A stretch of DNA of 37,169 nt, taken from NCBI GenBank assembly GCA_937876465.1, contig CALEHV010000046.1:1-37169 (forward strand), written 5' to 3'. Shown in pieces: positions 33,281-37,169 of the stretch. This stretch comes from an uncultured Bacillota bacterium (lineage in GTDB: Bacteria; Bacillota_I; Bacilli_A; RFN20; CAG-826). Within the stretch, counting starts at the first letter, position 1; each line of letters starts with the position of its first letter. The notes under the pieces were generated by a model that saw only the letters and a program-made list of their open reading frames with translations, did no database searches and was not told the DNA's origin. The position numbers were made by a program, and so were the translations under genes.

Positions 33281-33712
33281 TTTTAATAATTCTGATATTT
33301 CGTCTTCGGAATAAACATCAATTCCGTTTTCACTTAATAGTCTTGCGGTGACGCCCATTCCAGGGATTTTTCTATCTTGGAAATGTCCATCATGAATTTG
33401 ATGAGTTCCACAGCTTGGTGAGTTTTCTTTCAAGACAGCTTTAGTAATGCCTAAGAATTTGCATAAGGCTAAAGCCTTTTTTGCGCCTTCTTCAAATTGC
33501 TTTGTAACATTTTTGCCGTCTTTTCTAATAACTTGAGATCCTCTTATTTCGTTAGGAAGTCTTGGAGTTGGAAGTCCGCCTTCACATTCTGGACAAAACA
33601 AGACTAACTCATATTTTTCTTTTAATTTTTCTACATCAGGATGGTATTTTCCTTGTCCTTTGTAATTGCATTTATCGCCTACTAAACAGGCACTGATTAA
33701 TATTTTCGACAT
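33278..33712 (-). CDS. DUF523 family protein
   Basis: A small conserved protein of unknown biochemical role. The 144-residue product has the family cysteines: SACLVGDKCNYKG (C9, C15), FCPECEGGLPTPR (C40, C43) and KENSPSCGTHQIHDG (near 100). Such cysteines suggest metal or redox chemistry, but this is inference. The ATG at 33712 follows TAGAAT (33719-33724) by six bases with no Shine-Dalgarno, so the mRNA is probably leaderless. The end of a decayed insertion element lies only 35 bp upstream of the start. Confidence 0.85.
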   Translation of the reverse strand: MSKILISACLVGDKCNYKGQGKYHPDVEKLKEKYELVLFCPECEGGLPTPRLPNEIRGSQVIRKDGKNVTKQFEEGAKKALALCKFLGITKAVLKENSPSCGTHQIHDGHFQDRKIPGMGVTARLLSENGIDVYSEDEISELLK

Positions 33713-33718
33713 GTCTAT

Positions 33719-33724
33719 ATTCTA
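33719..33724 (-). promoter_or_regulatory. -10 box of the DUF523 gene, leaderless arrangement
   Basis: TAGAAT with a TGG extension (TGn) on the minus strand ends six bases before the ATG. Confidence 0.45.
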
Positions 33725-33746
33725 CCATTTATACATAAAAATGCTA

Positions 33747-33875
33747 TTGAACTATACCCGCTTAAAAAATAACCTGTTTTAAAGATGGGAGATTCATACT
33801 CGAGTATCTTGATGGATTCAGTATCTATATGCTAACCCCATAATTTCTACGCTTTGGTGAAACGCGCTATTGTTT
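33747..33875 (-). mobile_element. Right end / omega-RNA scaffold region of a decayed IS605-type element
   Basis: This stretch directly follows the tnpB remnant stop. Its last 55 bases (33801 down to 33747) match positions 1-55 of the window at about 46 of 55 without gaps, ending in the same TAGTTCAA. Differences break the internal palindrome and weaken the CTCCCA stem, so the copy is probably degenerate. The remaining upstream part carries possible stems (GGTTAG with CTGAATCC). Identification as an omega-RNA region is by position after tnpB. Confidence 0.6.
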
Positions 33876-34036
33876 TTATAATACTAATCTGCCTTCTTTT
33901 CTTATATTAGTAGCTGCATTTTCGTCTCTATCATGTTTTGTTTAAAAATAAGACAAATCAATTCCCTCTCGTTTAATTCAAGTTTCGGTCTTTTGAATAT
34001 ACTTAAAAGAAATATGATGGCAAGCATTCGATTTAT
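33876..34036 (-). pseudogene. tnpB: C-terminal remnant of a TnpB (IS200/IS605 OrfB) nuclease
   Basis: On the minus strand, CATGATAGAGAC onward reads HDRDENAATNIRKEGRLVL then stop, the hallmark TnpB end that includes the last RuvC Asp. About 35 nt before it, in a frame one base off, KRPKLELNERELIC matches the TnpB zinc-finger stretch before the second CxxC. The first CxxC is lost (reads LSIF). Farther upstream similarity fades into stop codons. The gene is thus truncated, frameshifted and without a catalytic core. The flank 34037-34191 holds an inverted repeat TTTCTCTAA/TTAGAGAAA (34104-34134 region) and nothing else recognisable. Confidence 0.8.
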
Positions 34037-34191
34037 GTATTAGCTCTTACAGCAAGGAGAATTTTACTGGGTATTATTACAATTATGAAGAATGAACATC
34101 AACTTTCTCTAAATAGTGCTCAAATTAGAGAAATTTTTAATAAATTATTTTGTATAGGTTCTCTTAATATTTTAATTAAGTATTAATTTGT

Positions 34192-34197
34192 TATAAT
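34192..34197 (+). promoter_or_regulatory. -10 box of the 34205 lipoprotein, leaderless arrangement
   Basis: A perfect TATAAT with upstream TGT ends seven bases before the GTG start at 34205; no -35 is clear. Confidence 0.45.
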
Positions 34198-34204
34198 TGT
34201 AGGG

Positions 34205-34822
34205 GTGAAGTATAAGATTGTTAGTTTAGTCCCCCTTTTTGCTTTTGCATTGTCTAGTTGCGTTATTGGCGAACCGATAAGTTTTAAGTTTATAAAATTT
34301 AATTCTTATGAGGACCTCGTGTTAGATTTAACTTTGGAAAACGAATATAAAAAGGGAATAAAGAAGGATTTTACTGATTTATATACAAATTACCCAATGT
34401 GTAATCTTAAATTAGATGATGCATTAGAAACTTTTTATTACAAATGTGGTATTGATATAACACCTAGTTTAGATTTTGATACAAGTGGTGTTAGAGTGAT
34501 TCGAAGGCGTTACATTAAAATTGAAAACATTTTTAATGACAATAGTATTGAGTTTACTTTCAAAAATTCTAGAAATTGGGAAGAATGTGAATACGATATC
34601 AGCACTTTTAGGTGGGAATATTTTGGCGGCGAAACTTTTAGTCAAAGCTTAATTTCTGCGGGGTATTATAAGTTTGCTAATCATTACGGATTAGTCGATC
34701 GAAATGATGATAATGTAGTTTCGTTTACTATTTATTCAAATGAAGACATTCATCAATTTATCTTTAATAAATATAAAAGTTTCGTTGAGGAAAAATGCAA
34801 AGGTATATTTTTAAATGACTGA
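34205..34822 (+). CDS. Putative lipoprotein of unknown function
   Basis: The family is not recognised. A GTG start gives a 205-residue product with a short signal peptide (MKYKIVSLVPLFAFALSSC) and lipobox LSSC, with the lipid Cys at residue 19. The mature part has many aromatic and acidic residues and no evident catalytic motif. The next frame starts inside its end (8 bp overlap), suggesting one operon. It lies beside the decayed tnpB, in a patch with more broken genes than the rest of the window, so recent acquisition or relaxed selection is plausible. Confidence 0.6.
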   Translation: MKYKIVSLVPLFAFALSSCVIGEPISFKFIKFNSYEDLVLDLTLENEYKKGIKKDFTDLYTNYPMCNLKLDDALETFYYKCGIDITPSLDFDTSGVRVIRRRYIKIENIFNDNSIEFTFKNSRNWEECEYDISTFRWEYFGGETFSQSLISAGYYKFANHYGLVDRNDDNVVSFTIYSNEDIHQFIFNKYKSFVEEKCKGIFLND

Positions 34823-35365
34823 AATTTTTAAATTGGCTTCGATTATGCTATGTTCGTTAAATGGCCCGTCTTTTGAATACCCAGAATTTACTGATTGCAA
34901 AATTATTACCCAATATGTTTTTGAAAATAATGTTTTAATTGAAAATCCTGAAAGTTTTGAAATGGAAGAAATTTTATTGAGAATGAGGTTGTTAATTTGT
35001 CACCAAGACGCCAAAATGCAGGATTGTCTTACTTAAAATTAGAATGTAATAAAAATATTTTTAAATTTAGTGTAGACATGGGCTGGTGGAGTAATAATGA
35101 AAGTATTGAAGATGCATCAACATGTTTGTGGTATAAAGATAATTTGAATGAGAATAATTGGTACAATTTTTTTGATATAAAAAACGATATAAGTCTTCCT
35201 ACTTCATATTTAACTCTTCAAACATTTGACTTTTTTATGCCTGAAATAAGCAATGGGATAATGTTTTATAATTCAAATAGCCCATTAGGTGACAGGAATA
35301 AGGGAAGACTTAGTATCGGAAATATGGAGATTTGGTATTTTGCGGACGATACTTTAAATATATGA
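34815..35365 (+). pseudogene. Unknown gene interrupted by a single-base frameshift
   Basis: Two overlapping frames read as one protein. The first runs from ATG 34815 to about 34970 (MTEIFKLASIMLCSLNG ... SFEMEEI). The second continues to 35365 (IENEVVNLSPRRQNAGLSYL ... MEIWYFADDTLNI). Adding one T to ATTTTATTG near 34970-34980 joins them as EEIFIENEVVNL, giving about 184 residues. The change falls in a homopolymer, so it may be a real mutation or a sequence error. No domain is recognised and no signal peptide is clear. The gene follows the lipoprotein in the same direction. Confidence 0.5.
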
Positions 35366-35401
35366 AAATACCAGTTATTTGAGAATGAGTTCGTAGTTTA
35401 A

Positions 35402-35539
35402 TCTTCCTATTTCTTTAGTTTTTTAAATGTGTTTCGCCAGAATTTTAAAGATTATCAATAGGGTATTTGTTTAAAAGATAATAATACAGAAACTTATATT
35501 GAAGGATTTTTGAATTGCTTGTGTATTATTGAAAACTAG
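35402..35539 (+). pseudogene. Possible eroded coding remnant
   Basis: In the same frame as the end of the preceding broken gene, a stretch reads SSYFFSFLNVFRQNFKDYQ, a TAG at 35459, then GICLKDNNTETYIEGFLN and LCIIEN before another stop. Composition is protein-like but short, and chance cannot be excluded in such A/T-rich DNA. The rest of 35366-35631 shows nothing else I can identify. Confidence 0.2.
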
Positions 35540-35631
35540 CAAAATTACACATGATACATTTCCGATTAGCGCTTAATTTAAAAATATTTTTCGATAGGTT
35601 TTTAAGTGTGGAAATTAAGCAAAAAATACTT

Positions 35632-35637
35632 GATAAT
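35632..35637 (+). promoter_or_regulatory. -10 box of the small membrane-protein operon, leaderless arrangement
   Basis: GATAAT ends seven bases before the ATG at 35645; no ribosome binding site is seen. Confidence 0.35.
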
Positions 35638-35644
35638 TATAAAG

Positions 35645-35794
35645 ATGCACGAAATTGATAAGAAAATTGAGGATATAACTAAAGACTACAACACTAAACA
35701 AAGTCGTAAATTGCTTATTACTCTTTTTGTTTGTTTTGCTGTAGTTATAATGGTGCTCACCTTTCTAATTATTTATGCATTTACTTTTAGATGA
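35645..35794 (+). CDS. Small single-pass membrane protein
   Basis: A 49-residue product beginning MHEIDKKIEDITKDYN. It has a charged, probably helical N-terminal half and one C-terminal membrane helix (LLITLFVCFAVVIMVLTFLIIYAF). A GTG 13 codons upstream (35606) is also in frame, but the -10-like box lies between the two starts. The stop overlaps the next gene (ATGATGA), which supports translation. The function is unknown. Confidence 0.55.
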   Translation: MHEIDKKIEDITKDYNTKQSRKLLITLFVCFAVVIMVLTFLIIYAFTFR

Positions 35795-36393
35795 TGAAAA
35801 CAAAGGTTTACCAATTTAATTACGAAGGAACTGTTTACGAAGTTCCTGTGACATATAAAAGACAACGAAATTTATATGTTCGTTTTCGTAATGGCAAATT
35901 TAGTGCATCCGCTCCAAGCTTATGTTTAGAAAGAACAGTTATTGATTTTATCAATAAATCGTTGCCTAAATTAATTAAAAGAGATCAAAAAAAGAGACCT
36001 ATAGAACCTGCAATTGGAGACAACTATTTCTATCTTCTAGGAGACAAAATTGAAGGTAATGTTAATGATAAAGAATTAAGAAAATTTGCACTTAAAACTT
36101 TTACAGAATTAACACGTAATTTTGAAAAAATAATGGGAATTAAAAAACCATACAATGTTCGCGTGAGAAAAATGAATACGAGATTTGGAAGCAATTCGTC
36201 GTATACGCACACAATTACATATTCATTAGATTTAATTCATTTTTCAAAAGATATTATTTCCTCGGTTGTTATTCATGAATTGTGTCATGATTCATATCGA
36301 AATCATCAAAAAGGTTTCTATAATTGTTTAACTAAATACTGTCCTAAATATAAGATATATAGGAATAAACTATTAAAAAGGGAATACAAATGA
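35791..36393 (+). CDS. YgjP/DUF45-type zinc metalloprotein
   Basis: A M48-like metalloprotein of the YgjP/WLM group; biological substrates are poorly known. The 200-residue product has the N-terminal beta strands typical of the family (VPVTYKRQRNLYVRFRNGKFSASAPS). It continues with MNTRFGSNSSYTHTITYSLDL and the zinc site VVIHELCH, with the third ligand expected in NHQKGFYNCLTKYCPKYK. The start is ATG 35791 or the next ATG at 35794, both within the end of the upstream gene. The stop overlaps the next gene by ATGA. Confidence 0.88.
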   Translation: MMKTKVYQFNYEGTVYEVPVTYKRQRNLYVRFRNGKFSASAPSLCLERTVIDFINKSLPKLIKRDQKKRPIEPAIGDNYFYLLGDKIEGNVNDKELRKFALKTFTELTRNFEKIMGIKKPYNVRVRKMNTRFGSNSSYTHTITYSLDLIHFSKDIISSVVIHELCHDSYRNHQKGFYNCLTKYCPKYKIYRNKLLKREYK

Positions 36394-37145
36394 TAGTAAA
36401 AATTGAATCTCGTCAAAACGATAAGATTAAAGATGTGGTAAAACTATACCAATCATCTGAAAGAAATAAAAGAAAAGAATTCTTAGTAGAAGGATTCCAT
36501 CTTTTTGAAATGGCATTGCAAAGCAATGTTGTTGAATCAATTTTTGTTTTAAAAGAAATTAAAAGTATCCCTCAAAATATAATTCAATATATTGTTACTC
36601 CTGAAATAATGGAGAAAATTTCTTCAGTTAAAACACCTCAAGGAATTGTTTCCTTATGCTCAATGAAAGAAGAAAAAGAAATAACATCAAATCGTGTTTT
36701 ATATTTAGACGATATAAATGATCCCGGAAATATGGGTACTCTTTTAAGAACTGCTTTGGCGTTTGGATATAAAGATGTAATTGTTTCAAAAGGATGTTGC
36801 TCAGTTTATAACGAAAAGGTATTATTGGCCTCTCAAGGTGCAATATTCGACCTTAATATATCAACTGATCGAGATAATATTCTTAGCATCTTAAAAGGAT
36901 ATTCTATATACGCCACAGAGATAAAAGGCAGTAAAAATTTGAATGAAATTAATGCCTCTCCAAAACACGTTTTAGTCTTAGGAAACGAAGCACATGGAGT
37001 GAGTGAAAAAATCCTATCACTTGCAAGTGAAAGAATACGCATTGATATCAGCGATATCGAATCATTAAATGTTGCTGTTGCTGGTGGCATTGCAATGTAT
37101 CATTTATCTAATTTGGCAAGAAGACTCCCACTTCAAGTTTACTAA
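36390..37145 (+). CDS. SpoU/TrmH-family RNA 2'-O-methyltransferase
   Basis: Methylates a ribose 2'-OH in rRNA or tRNA using S-adenosylmethionine bound in a knotted fold. The 251-residue product has an N-terminal substrate-binding domain (SRQNDKIKDVVKLYQSSERNKRKEFLVEGFHL) and the three SpoU motifs: DINDPGNMGTLLRTALAFG, VLVLGNEAHGVS and IESLNVAVAGGIAMYHLSN. The target nucleotide cannot be read from the sequence. It overlaps the upstream metalloprotein gene by four bases. The remaining bases to the window end hold no other feature. Confidence 0.93.
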   Translation: MIVKIESRQNDKIKDVVKLYQSSERNKRKEFLVEGFHLFEMALQSNVVESIFVLKEIKSIPQNIIQYIVTPEIMEKISSVKTPQGIVSLCSMKEEKEITSNRVLYLDDINDPGNMGTLLRTALAFGYKDVIVSKGCCSVYNEKVLLASQGAIFDLNISTDRDNILSILKGYSIYATEIKGSKNLNEINASPKHVLVLGNEAHGVSEKILSLASERIRIDISDIESLNVAVAGGIAMYHLSNLARRLPLQVY

Positions 37146-37169
37146 GTGGTGAGATGAATTGTAAAAAAA

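Noticed and set aside
34100..34140. Inverted repeat TTTCTCTAA ... TTAGAGAAA as a terminator or transposon end
   Set aside because: No T run follows, the loop is A/T-rich, and it could be left over from tnpB coding sequence; not enough to call.
1..37169. CRISPR array, tRNA or rRNA genes
   Set aside because: No regularly spaced repeats and no cloverleaf or rRNA-like stretch were found on reading the intergenic regions.

Overview
The window looks like chromosome from a low-G+C Gram-positive bacterium of the Bacillota (Bacilli, on the Erysipelotrichales/Acholeplasma/RF39 side). Base composition is strongly A/T. The gene neighbourhoods are typically firmicute: ezrA-iscS-thiI, infC-rpmI-rplT, dnaE next to nrnA, polA-mutM-coaE, and dnaB-dnaI. 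TGA is an ordinary stop and Trp is TGG, so this is not a mycoplasma with recoded UGA. The exact lineage is an inference; no rRNA lies in the window.

Layout. Positions 1-55 hold the right end of an IS200/IS605-type (TnpB) element. Next come rpsD (minus strand) behind a long leader, and ezrA-iscS-thiI (plus). Two large paralogous surface proteins with carbohydrate-binding-like modules follow (5148-9187). The minus-strand block 9.3-14.4 kb holds infC-rpmI-rplT behind an L20-type attenuator, thrS behind a T-box, and pfkA plus a ROK sugar kinase. A divergent region with four DnaA boxes precedes dnaB-dnaI (14.7-16.9 kb). The minus-strand replication/repair block 16.9-25.0 kb holds nrnA, dnaE, polA and a fused mutM-coaE gene. 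It is followed by a lipoprotein and ackA. glgB-glgP-dUTPase (27.9-32.6 kb, plus) is a glycogen-turnover operon. The right end has a four-helix membrane protein and a DUF523 protein. It continues with a decayed tnpB with its right end, a small eroding accessory patch (34.2-35.6 kb), and a compact operon of a tiny membrane protein, a YgjP-type metalloprotein and a SpoU RNA methyltransferase.

How the genes fit together. Most of the window is core information processing and central carbon metabolism: sugar phosphorylation, phosphofructokinase, acetate kinase, and glycogen branching and phosphorolysis. The starch-binding-like surface proteins suggest interaction with alpha-glucans outside the cell.

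The points most worth following up are: two 55-nt copies of a TnpB right end, one attached to a dead tnpB; a recurring arrangement of a -10 box 5-7 nt before the start codon with no Shine-Dalgarno, suggesting leaderless mRNAs; a MutM-CoaE fusion; a DnaA-box cluster before the helicase-loader operon; and an ATT start for infC.
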